Below, one piece after another: positions 63,860 through 64,000 of a stretch of 64,000 nt of DNA. Where the stretch lies: the NCBI RefSeq assembly GCF_029893345.1, contig NZ_JARXVE010000001.1, positions 248,001 through 312,000 of the forward strand, written 5' to 3'. Each line of letters begins with the position of its first letter. Within the stretch, counting starts at the first letter, position 1. This stretch comes from Mycolicibacterium frederiksbergense. Its GTDB lineage: Bacteria > Actinomycetota > Actinomycetes > Mycobacteriales > Mycobacteriaceae. The translations under genes were made by a program, and so were the position numbers. The notes under the pieces are model-generated. The model saw nothing but the letters and a program-made list of their open reading frames with translations. It had not been told where the DNA came from and ran no database searches.

Positions 63860-64000
63860 CTATTGGGTTGGCTGCTCGGGGTTTTCGACGGGGGGGATCT
63901 CGGCGGTGTCTGTGTTGTCCTGGGCGCCGTTGGCGCTGACCGCGGCGAACACATCGGTGTCGGCACGGCCCTCCGCGGCCAGGCCGTGGTGGCGCTGGCG
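63860..64000 (-). CDS. 3' end of a gene entering from the right edge
   Basis: 46 codons ending in TAG at 63860-63862, reading '...GLAAEGRADTDVFAAVSANG...' then an acidic Pro-rich tail 'IPPVENPEQPTQ'. Convergent with aroB. From the gene order I recall, this could be the Rv2536-like membrane protein (B-4DMT family), but the visible part is only a hydrophilic tail, so identity is inferred from position. Confidence 0.45.
   Translation of the reverse strand, partial: RQRHHGLAAEGRADTDVFAAVSANGAQDNTDTAEIPPVENPEQPTQ

Overview
The window is high-GC actinobacterial DNA and almost certainly comes from a fast-growing Mycobacterium (Mycolicibacterium-type). The evidence is gene content and order. From left to right it runs ppiB, an MBL-fold hydrolase, hisS, a radical-SAM gene, dhaA, a YpfJ-type metallopeptidase, a PanE-like reductase, aspS, a DUF2126/ATP-grasp/transglutaminase cassette, rarA, a YjbQ gene, alaS, ruvX, mltG, aroE, an A24 peptidase, aroC(F), aroK and aroB. 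As I remember it, this follows the Rv2582-to-Rv2538c stretch of M. tuberculosis, interrupted by lineage-specific blocks. F420-type oxidoreductases, a mycofactocin-coupled SDR, a 13E12-type HNH gene, frequent GTG/TTG starts and mycobacterial LexA boxes agree with this. No species can be named from sequence alone.

Region by region: 1-5.8 kb is a nitrogen-compound catabolic locus (DUF1989, Old Yellow Enzyme, PuuE-like deacetylase, PucR regulator, NCS1 permease). 5.7-9.9 kb has a possible 38-residue membrane peptide, two tandem membrane-anchored cyclophilins, an MBL hydrolase and hisS. 9.9-13.5 kb holds a possible lipoprotein-gene remnant, a small secreted protein and two unrecognised membrane proteins. 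13.5-16.1 kb contains a LexA-controlled radical-SAM gene bracketed by two copies of a hairpin repeat, then dhaA and a SRPBCC gene. 16.1-25.9 kb is an acyl-CoA/lipid catabolic accessory region with two TetR systems and an FMO/mycofactocin-SDR operon. 25.5-33.7 kb has peptidases, an esterase, a PanE-like reductase, aspS and a DDN-like protein. 33.8-37.2 kb is a small accessory island: an internalin-type leucine-rich-repeat protein coupled to an unknown 85-residue protein, a truncated SDR and a LexA-box-bearing DUF222/HNH gene. 37.2-40.7 kb has a thiolase with a divergent HxlR regulator and two membrane proteins.

40.8-48.8 kb is the most interesting system: four overlapping genes encoding transglutaminase-DUF2126, circularly permuted ATP-grasp plus Alpha-E, a second transglutaminase, and a zinc-ribbon HExxH peptidase. 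This looks like a ribosome-independent peptide-ligation and cleavage pathway with no known substrate. 48.8-50 kb carries azoR between a headless TetR and a headless SMR transporter, a recombination scar. 50-54 kb has an ASCH protein, DUF3097, rarA, an ABM-type protein and YjbQ. 54-63.8 kb is the alaS-ruvX-mltG-aroE-pppA-aroC-aroK-aroB run. It is interrupted by an LLM oxidoreductase gene flanked by an exact 25-bp direct repeat copied from the 3' end of aroE.

I saw no rRNA, tRNA, CRISPR array, transposase or prophage. Family names come from motif recognition and memory, not searches.
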